Source: Jutongia huaianensis
Lineage (GTDB): Bacteria; Bacillota; Clostridia; Lachnospirales; Lachnospiraceae
Assembly: GCF_014384985.1 (NCBI RefSeq)
Contig: NZ_JACRSX010000001.1
Coordinates: forward strand, 310,001 to 374,000
Reading direction: 5' to 3'
Length of the DNA stretch: 64,000 bases
Both the position numbers and the translations under genes were made by a program. Shown piece by piece: positions 1-9,276 of this stretch; within the stretch, counting starts at the first letter, position 1; the number at the start of each line of letters is the position of its first letter. The notes under the pieces are model-generated. The model saw only the letters and a list, made by a program, of their open reading frames with translations, had not been told where the DNA came from and made no database searches.

Positions 1-38
1 ACGGTTTTGTCACCATAGTCCAATCCCATGATCCTCAC
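1..38 (-). CDS. ruvX: RuvX/YqgF Holliday junction resolvase-like protein (N-terminus only)
   Basis: Only the first 12 codons lie in the window; the gene runs off the left edge. Read from a GTG start at 38, the peptide is VRIMGLDYGDKTV, which matches the usual RuvX/YqgF N-terminus (MRIMGLDYGDKTVGVA) and carries the first acidic residue of its RNase H-like active site. A GGAGG lies 7 bases before the GTG; an ATG at 29 is too far from it and would remove residues conserved in the family. RuvX processes pre-16S rRNA ends or Holliday junctions. Its position just downstream of an IreB-family gene is the usual clostridial order, which supports the call despite the short length. Confidence 0.8.
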   Translation of the reverse strand, partial: MRIMGLDYGDKT

Positions 39-113
39 TGTTTTTCCTCCATTCCTCTGCCTTCGTCACTCTGTGAAAACACCGGAATCCCTTTTCCAAT
101 AATCTGTCTGGAA

Positions 114-374
114 TTATTTGAAATTATTCTGAATATAATCCTCCAGAAGCACTTCAATGATCTCATCACGCTCCACACGCATAATCAGACTTCTCGCTCC
201 CTTATGACTGGTAATATAGGTTGGATCTCCCGACATCACATAACCAACGATCTGATTGACCGGATTATATCCCTTCTCGGTCAACGCTTCATAAATCCGG
301 GCAATGACATCCTTTACCTCGAAATCCATATCCTTCTGTACGTTAAAATATTGTGTATTATTGATTTCCTGCAT
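114..374 (-). CDS. ireB: IreB family regulatory phosphoprotein (UPF0297)
   Basis: This 86-residue protein is full length for UPF0297/DUF965. Family features visible are the N-terminal NNTQYFNV segment, the central ALTEKGYNPVNQIVGYVMSGDP block and the HKGARSLI stretch. In Enterococcus, IreB is phosphorylated by the PASTA kinase IreK and influences cell-wall antibiotic tolerance; no kinase gene is in this window. A GGAGGT lies 9 bases before the ATG. The gene sits between mtaB upstream and ruvX downstream on the same strand, a common clostridial arrangement. The function here is inferred from the family. Confidence 0.9.
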   Translation of the reverse strand: MQEINNTQYFNVQKDMDFEVKDVIARIYEALTEKGYNPVNQIVGYVMSGDPTYITSHKGARSLIMRVERDEIIEVLLEDYIQNNFK

Positions 375-434
375 AATGGCACTACCTCCATCCTTTCACG
401 AGCACATATCTATTCAATATAGTAATATATCTTT

Positions 435-1805
435 TTATAAATTACAAGCCCTTTCCCGTTTTCCAAGTAAAATATCTCCCTCCAGCGAGCCATTAATATG
501 CACGTCTATCAGGCTGTTACAAAGGCTTTCATCGGATACTCCCTTTTCATACGGCACAGCGATCCGGACATATCTTTCATTATATCCCACCAGGTATTTT
601 GTTCCCTCGATCAGAACCGGCTCCTCAATCAGAACCTTCTGTGTCTGATCCGGAAATTTCTGCTGATACTGCTTTTCCAGTTCTGCTTCTATCGCTAACA
701 GTCTGTCACTCCGGCTGTTTTTTACCTGCTCATCCACCTGATCCTCCATACGGTCCGCAACGGTACCGTGACGTCTGGAATATTTAAATACATGAATCTG
801 CGCAAAGGACACCTTCTTTGCAAAATCACATGTTGTTTTAAATTCTTCCTCCGTCTCTCCCGGAAATCCCACAATAATATCGGTGGTGATCGCAGGATCT
901 TTAAAATATTTCCGTAAAATTTCCACTCCCTGCAGATATTCCTGTGACGAATAATGACGATTCATTCTCTTTAATGTCGCATCACATCCGCTCTGCAGAG
1001 AAAGATGAAAATGAGGACACACCTCCGGAATTTCCGCCAGTTTTTTTACAAATTCTTCGGTAATGATCCGCGGTTCCAGAGATCCCAGACGCAGTCGTTC
1101 AATTCCGGAAACCTGTGCCATTTTCTGCAATAATTCCAGCAGATATTTCCCCTGAAGTTTTACAAAACTATTGGCATCTGTTTTTTTAAATTCCCGGTCC
1201 ACACCAAAGGAGGAAAGATGAATTCCCGTCAATACAATTTCATGAAATCCGGCAGCGGCAAGCTTTTTTGTTTCGGATAAAATATCTTCCTCCGTGCGGC
1301 TCTCCAGTTTTCCTCTGACATAGGGAATAATACAATAACTGCAATACTGGTTACAGCCATTCTGAATCTTAATATATGCTCTGGTATGCAGCTCCTGTTC
1401 TGCCTTTTCCGACATTTCTCCCACAGAATGACCGGGACAGTTTTCTTTGTTTAAAATTCCCCTTTTTTCCATGATTTTTTCTACCTTGGATATCATGATT
1501 TCTTTGTCTTCATTGCCAATAAAAAGATCAACACTTTCGTCCTCTTCTCCCTTCTGACGGGCAGAATCCACATAACATCCGGCAGCCACAACCACAGCAT
1601 CCGGATTCATGCGACGGGCACGATGAAGCATTTTTCTCGATTTACGGTCTGCAATATTGGTAACGGTACATGTATTGACCACATAGACATCTGCCTTTTC
1701 CGAAAAGGAAACTATTTCATAGCCTTCTGTCTCAAATTGTGTTTTCATTTTTTCTGTTTCGTAAGAATTTACTTTACAGCCCAATGTTAAAAAAGCAATT
1801 TTCAT
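435..1805 (-). CDS. mtaB: MtaB, tRNA t6A37 C2-methylthiotransferase
   Basis: This is a radical SAM methylthiotransferase of the MiaB/RimO/MtaB superfamily that converts t6A37 to ms2t6A37 in tRNAs reading ANN codons. The N-terminal UPF0004 domain has its three cluster cysteines (LGCKVNSYE, NTCTVTN, AAGCYVD). The radical SAM cluster motif is CNQYCSYC, followed by IIPYVRGK, and a C-terminal TRAM-like region completes the protein. The start chosen is ATG 1805 (MKIAFLTLGCK, 456 residues): GGAG sits 7 bases before it, inside a 4-codon-longer frame that could start at 1817 but has no good ribosome site. It lies 60 bases upstream of ireB on the same strand. Confidence 0.93.
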   Translation of the reverse strand: MKIAFLTLGCKVNSYETEKMKTQFETEGYEIVSFSEKADVYVVNTCTVTNIADRKSRKMLHRARRMNPDAVVVAAGCYVDSARQKGEEDESVDLFIGNEDKEIMISKVEKIMEKRGILNKENCPGHSVGEMSEKAEQELHTRAYIKIQNGCNQYCSYCIIPYVRGKLESRTEEDILSETKKLAAAGFHEIVLTGIHLSSFGVDREFKKTDANSFVKLQGKYLLELLQKMAQVSGIERLRLGSLEPRIITEEFVKKLAEIPEVCPHFHLSLQSGCDATLKRMNRHYSSQEYLQGVEILRKYFKDPAITTDIIVGFPGETEEEFKTTCDFAKKVSFAQIHVFKYSRRHGTVADRMEDQVDEQVKNSRSDRLLAIEAELEKQYQQKFPDQTQKVLIEEPVLIEGTKYLVGYNERYVRIAVPYEKGVSDESLCNSLIDVHINGSLEGDILLGKRERACNL

Positions 1806-1931
1806 TTTCAACTCCATTTTTTCTTTTTTATTTCAATAAGATTTACATATTTTTTACCATGTTTTGGTGTTTTTACTAAAATATGGCATTCCTCACAGGG
1901 TTTTTGTATTATTTTTTGGCAACATTGTATA

Positions 1932-1960
1932 TTGACTTTTTGTTCCGTTGTGTCTAGTAT
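1932..1960 (+). promoter_or_regulatory. sigma-A promoter for the HPr-like gene
   Basis: TTGACT (1932-1937), a 17-base spacer and TAGTAT (1955-1960) form a near-consensus vegetative promoter. The expected start of transcription is about 1967, giving a leader of about 28 bases that carries the AGGAGGT ribosome site of the HPr-like gene. Confidence 0.7.
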
Positions 1961-1994
1961 AAAGAAGAACAAAATCAATGAGGAGGTAATAGTT

Positions 1995-2228
1995 ATGAAA
2001 ACAGTAAAGATTTCTTTAAACTCAATCGACAAGGTTAAGGCATTTGTAAACGATGTAACAAACTTCAATACTGATTTTGATCTGGTATCCGGAAGATATG
2101 TGATTGACGCAAAGTCTATTATGGGAATCTTCAGTCTGGATCTTTCCAAGGCTATCGATCTGAACATCCATGATGATGACAACATCGATGAGATTCTTAA
2201 GACTCTCGCTCCATACATCGTAGAGTAA
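1995..2228 (+). CDS. HPr-like protein lacking the active-site histidine
   Basis: This 77-residue protein has the size and pattern of HPr, the phosphocarrier of the sugar phosphotransferase system. The serine-site motif is recognisable (DAKSIMGIFSLD, equivalent to the LKSIMGVMSLG around HPr Ser46). The segment that should hold the His15 loop reads LNSIDKVKAFVND and has no histidine; the only histidine in the protein is in NIHDDDN near residue 60. It therefore cannot carry phosphate from enzyme I in the normal way and is more likely a regulatory or unrelated-role paralogue. AGGAGGT precedes the ATG by 8 bases. An in-frame ATG at 1932 overlaps the promoter and was rejected. It has its own promoter and terminator, so it is a single-gene unit. 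Confidence 0.8.
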   Translation: MKTVKISLNSIDKVKAFVNDVTNFNTDFDLVSGRYVIDAKSIMGIFSLDLSKAIDLNIHDDDNIDEILKTLAPYIVE

Positions 2229-2291
2229 TTTATTGCATACCTTTATGAGTTTCCTCAGGGATTCCTGAGGTTTTCCATTTAAGAGAAGTAC

Positions 2292-2318
2292 AGAGAACAC
2301 CTTTGGTGTTCTCTTTTT
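2292..2318 (+). terminator. Intrinsic terminator of the HPr-like gene
   Basis: The stem AGAGAACACC / GGTGTTCTCT with a three-base loop is followed by TTTTTCT. A second, shorter hairpin (CCTCAGG-GATT-CCTGAGG, about 2254-2271) lies between the stop codon and this terminator. Confidence 0.85.
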
Positions 2319-2393
2319 CTTTGCTCTTTTATATGGCAGTTTAAACTATTTTCTCAAACTGCCATATTCTATTTTCAAACAATTTAAATGTCA

Positions 2394-3575
2394 CTACTCT
2401 CCCACCGTAATGATCTCTACGGTATCCAATGCGGTCTTTACCATCTCATCAATCTTACCTACAAGCTTCTCCTCGGAACGATGAAGCATTTTAAGCTCCG
2501 GTTTTGTTACCGGATGCTTTGCGACAAAAATGGTACAGCAGTCTTCATATGGCTGAATAGATGTCTCGTAGGTATTGATCTTTTCAGACAGCTCCACGAT
2601 CTCCTGCTTGTCAAAACCGATCAGCGGACGATATACCGGCAGCGTACACACTTCATTAGTTGCCGCCAGACTCTGCATGGTCTGACTTGCCACCTGACCA
2701 ATGCTCTCTCCGGTGATCAGGCCGAGACAATCATTTTTCTTTGCCAGTGTTTCCGCAATACGCATCATATAACGGCGCATCAGAATCGTTAATTCTTCAT
2801 GAGGACATGTCTCATAAATATACATCTGTATGTCCGTAAAATTGACCACATGAAGACGGATCGGTCCGGTATATTTTGAAACAAGCTCTGCGAGATCTAC
2901 GACCTTCTGCTTTGCCCTCTCACTGGTGTATGGCGGCGCATGAAAATATACCGCATCAATAAAGACACCTCTTTTGGCGATCATATATCCGGCCACCGGA
3001 CTGTCAATACCACCGGACAGAAGAAGCATTGCACTGCCATTAGTTCCCAGAGGCATTCCTCCGGCTCCCTTGATAACCTTAGAATAAACATACGCCTTCT
3101 CGCGGATCTCTACCCAGATACGCACCTCCGGTTTATGAACATCTACACGAAGCTCTGGGAAACGATCCAGCAGATATGCTCCCGTCTCCACACATACCTC
3201 CGGTGATGTCATGGGATAATGCTTATCACTTCTCTTGGACTCTACCTTAAAAGTGAAATCAAGCTTGTCATACTGCTGCTCTACAAAGTCTCCCACACCT
3301 TTAGCTACATTTTCCCAGGTCTTGTCCTCGATCACATTGACCGGACAGATTCCTGAAATACCAAATACATGCTGCAGTGCCTCGATCACATCCTCCTCAT
3401 CAAAGTCACCCTTTGCCTCCACAAAAATACGCCCCTGCTGACGTTCTACCACAAACTCTCCATCTAACGGCTTCAGCGTACGCTCCATCTGCTGACAGAG
3501 GGCATTTTCGAATTTATATCTGTTCTTTCCTTTTATTCCGATTTCCGCATATTTTACTAAGAATGCCTGATACAT
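2394..3575 (-). CDS. thiI: ThiI, tRNA 4-thiouridine synthase
   Basis: At 393 residues this is the Firmicute-length ThiI, with a ferredoxin-like plus THUMP region (about 1-170) and an adenylating PP-loop domain (LLLSGGIDSPVAGY near residue 185). It adenylates U8 of tRNA and inserts sulfur. The catalytic cysteine motif EDCCTIF is near the C-terminus (about residue 345). The C-terminal rhodanese domain of the E. coli enzyme is absent, as expected in Firmicutes, so sulfur should come directly from the cysteine desulfurase encoded just upstream. The two genes are 44 bases apart on the same strand and probably co-transcribed. A role in thiamine thiazole sulfur supply is possible but not shown. Confidence 0.95.
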   Translation of the reverse strand: MYQAFLVKYAEIGIKGKNRYKFENALCQQMERTLKPLDGEFVVERQQGRIFVEAKGDFDEEDVIEALQHVFGISGICPVNVIEDKTWENVAKGVGDFVEQQYDKLDFTFKVESKRSDKHYPMTSPEVCVETGAYLLDRFPELRVDVHKPEVRIWVEIREKAYVYSKVIKGAGGMPLGTNGSAMLLLSGGIDSPVAGYMIAKRGVFIDAVYFHAPPYTSERAKQKVVDLAELVSKYTGPIRLHVVNFTDIQMYIYETCPHEELTILMRRYMMRIAETLAKKNDCLGLITGESIGQVASQTMQSLAATNEVCTLPVYRPLIGFDKQEIVELSEKINTYETSIQPYEDCCTIFVAKHPVTKPELKMLHRSEEKLVGKIDEMVKTALDTVEIITVGE

Positions 3576-3619
3576 ATATTTTCTCCATTTCTTTATCTGA
3601 TTTTGACCCTTGCATCATA

Positions 3620-4783
3620 TTATTTCTTCACAAACCGCCGAAGCTGTGGCAGAACCTTCGCAACTGCCTCCAGTGCATGATCCACCTCTTCCTCCGTGCT
3701 GAGCACCGAAAAGCTGAACCGCAGTGTGGAATCCAGAAGTCTGTCCTCCACGCCGATCGCTTTTAAGGTGCCACTGAGATCCGGGTGATTAGACGAGCAT
3801 GCCGACCCGGAGGACACATAAACGCCCTCCTGCGCCAGTGCATGGAGCATAACCTCACTTTTGATCCCATCAAAGCTTGCACTGACAATATGTGGTGCCG
3901 TCTCCGTCAGAGAAAGTCCGTTGATCCCGTTAATGCTCACACCTTCCATAGCAGTTAATCCATCGATCAGACGCTGCTTCAAGGCGTAGAGACGTTCCAC
4001 CTTCTCACTGTGCTGCTGGTAGATCAGACGAACCGCTTCACCAAGGCCTGCAATCGCCGGAACATTCTCCGTACCGGAGCGCATTCCTCTCTGCTGGCCG
4101 CCTCCAAGAATGATCGGACTGATCTTTACGCCGTCTCTGACATAGAGAAAACCGCTCCCCTTTGGTCCATGTATCTTATGCCCGCTGACGGACATCAGGT
4201 CAATTCCAAGACGTTTTGGGACGATCTTGTACTTGCCATATGCCTGAATTGCATCCACATGAAAGATCACATTAGGATTTTTCTGCTTTGCCACGGCAAC
4301 AAGCTTTTTGATATCCTCCACGGCTCCCATCTCATTGTTGACCATCATAACGGACACTAACAGAGTATCCTCCCGCACCGCTTCCTCTAACACCTCCGGC
4401 TGTAAATGGCCGTTGTGATCCACCGGCAGATACTGCGCTTCATATCCCATCTGTTCCAAACGTCCAAAGGGTTCATGAATGGATGCATGCTCAATCCTTG
4501 TGGTAATCACATGCTTTCCGGCTCTCTGGTTGGCAAGTGCGGTACCGATCAATGCCATATTGTTGCTCTCCGTCCCCCCGGAGGTCAGAATGATCTCCTT
4601 TGGCTGGCATTTCAACGTCCCGGCAATCTGCTGTACCGCTTTGGTAACATAACCCTCTGCCTCAATTCCCTTGGTATGTCTGGAGGAAGGATTTCCAAAA
4701 TCCTTTTCCATTACCTGCAGCATAATATCACGCACCTCCGGAAACACCCTGGTGGTTGCTGCATTATCTAAATACGCTTCCAT
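3620..4783 (-). CDS. Cysteine desulfurase (NifS/IscS type)
   Basis: This 387-residue class V aminotransferase-fold enzyme is PLP-dependent and releases sulfur from L-cysteine as an enzyme persulfide. Visible marks are the N-terminal YLDNAATT motif, the PLP-lysine motif SVSGHKIHGPKGSGFLY (about residue 200) and the catalytic cysteine loop SSGSACSS (about residue 325). Its position directly before thiI, as in Bacillus nifZ-thiI, suggests it is the dedicated sulfur donor for tRNA 4-thiouridine. No iscU-like scaffold gene is adjacent. The gene ends 44 bases before the thiI start, and rsmE lies 9 bases upstream, so the three likely form one operon. Confidence 0.93.
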   Translation of the reverse strand: MEAYLDNAATTRVFPEVRDIMLQVMEKDFGNPSSRHTKGIEAEGYVTKAVQQIAGTLKCQPKEIILTSGGTESNNMALIGTALANQRAGKHVITTRIEHASIHEPFGRLEQMGYEAQYLPVDHNGHLQPEVLEEAVREDTLLVSVMMVNNEMGAVEDIKKLVAVAKQKNPNVIFHVDAIQAYGKYKIVPKRLGIDLMSVSGHKIHGPKGSGFLYVRDGVKISPIILGGGQQRGMRSGTENVPAIAGLGEAVRLIYQQHSEKVERLYALKQRLIDGLTAMEGVSINGINGLSLTETAPHIVSASFDGIKSEVMLHALAQEGVYVSSGSACSSNHPDLSGTLKAIGVEDRLLDSTLRFSFSVLSTEEEVDHALEAVAKVLPQLRRFVKK

Positions 4784-4792
4784 ACTCTATCC

Positions 4793-5533
4793 TCACTTCT
4801 GTAACTGAAACATCATAATGGAAAGCAATGCCATGCCCGCCGTCTCTGTCCGAAGGATCCTCTTACCTAATGTGATCGGCTTTGCCCCGATCTCCATGGC
4901 CTTTTCCACTTCTTCCTTCTCCAGACCGCCCTCCGGTCCAATAAAGATTCCTACGGACTCTTTGGAACATGCTTCCTCCACGATCTGTCTCGATACCTGT
5001 ATCCCGTCCTGTAATTCGTACGGTATCATATTGTACTCTAAGGAGGAGGCCATGTCAAACGCCTGCTCCATAGTCACCGGAGTATGCACTACGGGAATCA
5101 TGCCCCTGTCACACTGCTTGGCCGCTGCTTCCGCAATTGCCTGCCAGCGTTCCGTCTTTTTCTGAATCTTTTTGGCCTCGGACAGCTTGACCACACAGCG
5201 TTTCATCATAACGGGGACGATTTCGTATGCTCCCAGTTCCACCGCCTTCTGAATGATAAATTCCATCTTATCCTTCTTGGGAATCCCCTGAAATAATGTA
5301 ATCCGGGTATCTAACTCCGTTCCGCTTTCCTGCTTCTTTTCAATGGAAAGTGTGATCTCCTCCTGAGACAATGACTGAATACGGCACACATAATCGGTGC
5401 CCTCTCCATCACATGCCACCAGCCAGTCCCCCGGCTCCAGACGAAGTACGTTTTTGATATGATTCACATCGGAATCCAAAATATGGATCTGATCCTCTTC
5501 AATCTGATCCTGCCCAATATAAAAGCGATACAA
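4793..5533 (-). CDS. rsmE: RsmE, 16S rRNA m3U1498 methyltransferase
   Basis: This is a SPOUT-fold SAM-dependent enzyme that methylates N3 of U1498 in 16S rRNA. The C-terminal knot motif IGPEGGLEKEEVEKA and the following LGKRILRTETA segment are typical. The start chosen is TTG 5533, giving YRFYIGQDQI at the N-terminus and 246 residues, the usual family length. AGGAGG sits 8 bases before this TTG. Upstream in-frame ATGs at 5575 and 5659 would add residues not seen in the family, and the longer one would run through the terminator at 5600-5647. It is followed 9 bases later by the cysteine desulfurase. Confidence 0.92.
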   Translation of the reverse strand: MYRFYIGQDQIEEDQIHILDSDVNHIKNVLRLEPGDWLVACDGEGTDYVCRIQSLSQEEITLSIEKKQESGTELDTRITLFQGIPKKDKMEFIIQKAVELGAYEIVPVMMKRCVVKLSEAKKIQKKTERWQAIAEAAAKQCDRGMIPVVHTPVTMEQAFDMASSLEYNMIPYELQDGIQVSRQIVEEACSKESVGIFIGPEGGLEKEEVEKAMEIGAKPITLGKRILRTETAGMALLSIMMFQLQK

Positions 5534-5599
5534 CGGTTCTGCCTCCTCTAAGTCATTTTCCCTAATTATACTCATAATAATCAATTGGCGCAAGTACGC

Positions 5600-5647
5600 A
5601 AAAACACCCCCGATCCGTAAATCACTGTACTCCCGGATCGGGGGTGT
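5600..5647 (-). terminator. Intrinsic terminator after the FliD-tail-like gene
   Basis: The 14-bp arms at 5604-5617 and 5634-5647 (CGGATCGGGGGTGT and its complement) flank a 16-base loop and are followed, read on the minus strand, by a short T run. It separates the gene at 5688-6428 from the rsmE operon. Confidence 0.85.
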
Positions 5648-5687
5648 CTCAAATGTCATTCATAAAAACTCCGCACAGACTCTCTCC

Positions 5688-6428
5688 TTACAGATATCTG
5701 TCCATCACACCATTGGCTCCGCCCAGTGCCAAGTAGCTGCCGGAATATGTATAAGAGGAGCCATTGCCTCTCTGATATGCCTGACTGTTGGCAAGCTGGT
5801 AACTCTGTCTCGCCAGATTCTGTACAGAGTCACCATAGGAACCGATTCCCTGAAACAGGGAGGAAACATCATGTACACTGGCATTTTTTAACTTATCCTC
5901 ATTGATCGTAAGCTGGTTGTTCTCTCCGATCGTAATACCAATCTTGGAAAGCATGCCTGTATTTTTTGCCGTGAAACCGATCATGCTCACAGACTTCTTT
6001 AATATAGATACCGAATCCACATCAGAAGAAGACTTCACATAAGAATTGTACTTGTCTACAAAATCCTTAACGCTTTTGGTGATCTTGTCCTGATCGTATG
6101 TATTTTTCCCTTTGTCATCGGTACCGGCAGGCTCATAGAGAGATTTGCTCCGCAGGTCTTCCAGACTGTTATTTAAGGATGCCGCCTGAGACTTTACATT
6201 GACCAGCTTTGTCTGATCTGCCTTGGTCTCCTCTTCTGTCTTTGATGAATCTGTCTTTCCTGCATTTCCCGTTGCATAATAAGCCTTCATCAGCTTACCG
6301 TAAGAGCCGTTGCGGATCATTGCAAGATCACTGATCCCATAGGAGCTGTCACTGTTGCTTCCGATACCAAAAATACTGTTATAAAGACTTGAAATATTTG
6401 ATTGATTGTTAATACCATTAATTGCCAT
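5688..6428 (-). CDS. Unrecognised protein with FliD C-terminus-like segment
   Basis: I do not recognise this 246-residue protein as a named family. It is rich in Ser, Asn, Gly and Lys and has no signal peptide or membrane segment. Residues about 140-195 (FTAKNTGMLSKIGITIGENN, then LTINEDKLKNA and VSSLFQ) follow the pattern at the C-terminus of flagellar cap protein FliD, where a short repeat ends in LF. Two serine/asparagine-rich stretches start and end the protein. It has its own terminator and a GGAGG-type ribosome site, and no flagellar genes are near. It may be a secreted or flagellum-related orphan, or the resemblance may be a chance coiled-coil similarity. Confidence 0.6.
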   Translation of the reverse strand: MAINGINNQSNISSLYNSIFGIGSNSDSSYGISDLAMIRNGSYGKLMKAYYATGNAGKTDSSKTEEETKADQTKLVNVKSQAASLNNSLEDLRSKSLYEPAGTDDKGKNTYDQDKITKSVKDFVDKYNSYVKSSSDVDSVSILKKSVSMIGFTAKNTGMLSKIGITIGENNQLTINEDKLKNASVHDVSSLFQGIGSYGDSVQNLARQSYQLANSQAYQRGNGSSYTYSGSYLALGGANGVMDRYL

Positions 6429-6506
6429 AAAAATACCTCCTTCTCTATATAGTATATCGTATATTTCTTACGAAAGTTTATCCTGGTCATTAATTTTTTC
6501 TTAAAT

Positions 6507-8363
6507 CTATCGTTTTTTGGTGTTTTTCCTGTGACGGTTGTCCCATTTTTCCTGCATCCACTTCTCCTTCCGCGGATGGATCAGACATTCCGGTCCAAAA
6601 CCGATCAGATCCTCCCTGCCCGCCTTCAGAAGAGCTTCCTTCACCAGATCATAGTTACGAGGGTTGCGATACTGCATCAGGGCACGCTGCATTGCTTTTT
6701 CATGAGGATTCACCGGCACATAAACCTTCTCCATGGTTCTCGGATCCAGACCGGTATAGTACATACATGTGGACAATGTAGACGGCGTCGGATAAAAATC
6801 CTGTACCTGCTCCGGCATATAGCCCAGATCCCGCAGATATTCCGCCAGTTCCACCGCTTCGGAAAGTCCGGAGCCCGGATGGGAGGACATCAGATACGGC
6901 ACCAGAAACTGTTTCTTTCCTGTCATTTTGTTGACCCGCTGATATCTTTTCACAAAGCTCTCATACACTGCATTTTCAGGCTTTCCCATATAGTGCAGCA
7001 CCCGGTCCGCCACATGCTCCGGTGCCACACGAAGCTGTCCGCTGATATGATATTTGCAAAGCTCCCGGATAAAGGAATCATCCTTATCCTCCATCACATA
7101 ATCAAAACGGATCCCGGACCGGATAAAGACCTTTTTAACTCCCGGCAAAGCACGGAGCTTTCTCAAAAGAGCCAGATAGTCCGAATGATCCACGATCAGA
7201 TTCTTGCATGGCTTCGGAAACAGGCACTGCTTGTTGGTACATACACCATGCGTTAGCTGTTTCCCGCAGGAGGTATGACGGAAATTGCCGGTAGGTCCGC
7301 CCACATCATGAATATACCCTTTAAAGTCCGGCTCCTTTATCATTTCCTTTGCTTCGGCAAGGATGGATTCATGACTTCTCGTCTGCAAGATCCGCCCCTG
7401 ATGAAAGGTGAGAGCACAAAAGCTGCAGCCACCAAAGCAGCCACGGTTACTGGTAAGGCTGAATTTGATCTCCTGCAATGCCGGCACCCCGCCTGCCGCC
7501 TCATAGGATGGATGGTAAGCACGCATATACGGCAATGCATACACATCATCTAACTCCATCTGCGTCAATGGTCTTGCCGGCGGATTCTGCACGACATAAA
7601 GGTGGTCGTTATATTTTTCTACAAGGCATTTGGCCGTGAAGTGATCTGTATTGCAATACTGGGTATAAAAGCTCTCCGCATAAACTTTTTTATCCCGGCA
7701 AAGCTCCTCATATGACGGCAGCATCTGAGCATCGTACACCGCATCCAGATTTTTGGTACGGTATGCCGTTCCCTCCACATAAGTAATATCCTCCACTGCT
7801 ATGCCGCTTTCCAGTGCCTCTGCCACCTCCACTACTGCAAGCTCTCCCATACCATAGATCAGAATATTCGCCTGAGAGTCTACAAGAATAGAATGTTTCA
7901 GGCTATTTGACCAGTAATCGTAATGAGCCAGCCGCCGCAGACTTGCCTCTATCCCGCCGATAATGATCGGGACCTGCTTGTACACCCTGCGGATCAGATT
8001 GCAATATACGACAGTCGCATAATCCGGCCGCTTTCCGGCTACACCTCCCGGTGTGTAAGCGTCACTGCTTCTCCTTTTCTTTGATACCGTATAATGATTT
8101 ACCATGGAGTCCATGTTGCCCGCAGACACCATAAAGCCCAGACGTGGCATGCCAAATACCTGTATACTTTTTTCATCCTTCCAGTCCGGCTGCGCGATCA
8201 TACCGATCCGGTATCCATGTGCCTCCAGCACACGGGTAATGATCGCCGCTCCAAAGGAGGAATGATCTACATAAGCATCTCCACAAACGTAGACGAAATC
8301 CACCTGATCCCATCCCCGTTCCAGCATTTCTTCTCTTGTTACCGGCAAAAATTTCTTATCCAT
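6507..8363 (-). CDS. YgiQ family radical SAM protein
   Basis: This 618-residue protein has the YgiQ layout: an N-terminal cobalamin-binding-like domain with the [19 protein letters not shown] motif, and a radical SAM core whose cluster motif [10 protein letters not shown] lies near residue 320. The C-terminus is the usual lysine/arginine-rich DUF3362-like tail. The substrate is unknown for the family. It is transcribed divergently from the HAD phosphatase gene, with 118 bases between the two starts that must hold both promoters. Confidence 0.92.
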   Translation of the reverse strand: MDKKFLPVTREEMLERGWDQVDFVYVCGDAYVDHSSFGAAIITRVLEAHGYRIGMIAQPDWKDEKSIQVFGMPRLGFMVSAGNMDSMVNHYTVSKKRRSSDAYTPGGVAGKRPDYATVVYCNLIRRVYKQVPIIIGGIEASLRRLAHYDYWSNSLKHSILVDSQANILIYGMGELAVVEVAEALESGIAVEDITYVEGTAYRTKNLDAVYDAQMLPSYEELCRDKKVYAESFYTQYCNTDHFTAKCLVEKYNDHLYVVQNPPARPLTQMELDDVYALPYMRAYHPSYEAAGGVPALQEIKFSLTSNRGCFGGCSFCALTFHQGRILQTRSHESILAEAKEMIKEPDFKGYIHDVGGPTGNFRHTSCGKQLTHGVCTNKQCLFPKPCKNLIVDHSDYLALLRKLRALPGVKKVFIRSGIRFDYVMEDKDDSFIRELCKYHISGQLRVAPEHVADRVLHYMGKPENAVYESFVKRYQRVNKMTGKKQFLVPYLMSSHPGSGLSEAVELAEYLRDLGYMPEQVQDFYPTPSTLSTCMYYTGLDPRTMEKVYVPVNPHEKAMQRALMQYRNPRNYDLVKEALLKAGREDLIGFGPECLIHPRKEKWMQEKWDNRHRKNTKKR

Positions 8364-8481
8364 TTTAATAACCCTGTCTTTCCTTTCTGCTACAATCTAT
8401 CTCTTGCATAATCCATTTCGTTCTATTATACTAATACAGCGAAAATAAGTTATCCGACTATACGAAAGGAATGAAACCATT

Positions 8482-9276
8482 ATGCGTAAACTTCTTTTTT
8501 TTGATATTGATGGCACCATCCTGTCCGAGGGCGAAAAACGCTATGTGCCGGACAGTGCCATCCGGGCCATCCGTGAACTTCAGGCAAATGGCCATCTCTG
8601 CTTTATCAACTCCGGCAGAGCCTGGGCTGAAATTCATAATAACATCAGCGATCTTGGCTTTGACGGCTTTGTCTGCGGCTGCGGCACCTTCATCAGCTAT
8701 CACGGTGAAACACTGTTGGCAGACGAGATTCCAATGCCTCTGGCAGATGCAATCTACGAGGATCTCCACAAATACCGTCTGGAATGGCTGTTAGAGGGTC
8801 AGCATGCAATCTACTACAGCACGGTTCCTTACAGGACACATATCGGGGATTTCTACAAAGAGTTCCATGCTCTTTTTCCAGATCACTGTGTAGATTATCC
8901 ACCGGAAACCAGAGGGCTTCACTACGATAAGTTTTGTCTCTGCACCACCCCGGAAAGTGATCTGTCCGGTTTTATGGACAAATATAAAGACAAACTTACC
9001 TTTATTGACCGCGGCAACGATTTCTATGAAGTCATCCCCGTAGGGCATTCCAAGGCAACCGGCATCCGGTTCCTGATGGATTATTTTGACATTCCTCTGG
9101 AGGATACCATTGCCGTCGGCGACAGCACAAACGATCTGCCTATGCTGGAATATGCCGGGTTAAGTATCGGAATGAAAAAAAGTGATGCCCCCGTTTTAAA
9201 TACCGTAGATTATGTAACAGATACGGTAGAAAACGACGGCATCTATAAAGCAATGAAGCATTTCGAACTAATCTGA
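8482..9276 (+). CDS. Cof-type HAD-IIB family phosphatase
   Basis: This 264-residue haloacid dehalogenase-superfamily hydrolase starts with the nucleophile motif FFDIDGTIL and ends with the metal motif GDSTNDLPMLEYAG (about residue 215), with the conserved lysine in GHSKATGI before it. The inserted cap domain places it in subfamily IIB, whose members remove phosphate from sugar phosphates or flavin-related compounds; the substrate cannot be read from the sequence. An AAAGGA precedes the ATG. Its last 9 bases overlap the end of the convergent gene at 9268-9729. Confidence 0.9.
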   Translation: MRKLLFFDIDGTILSEGEKRYVPDSAIRAIRELQANGHLCFINSGRAWAEIHNNISDLGFDGFVCGCGTFISYHGETLLADEIPMPLADAIYEDLHKYRLEWLLEGQHAIYYSTVPYRTHIGDFYKEFHALFPDHCVDYPPETRGLHYDKFCLCTTPESDLSGFMDKYKDKLTFIDRGNDFYEVIPVGHSKATGIRFLMDYFDIPLEDTIAVGDSTNDLPMLEYAGLSIGMKKSDAPVLNTVDYVTDTVENDGIYKAMKHFELI

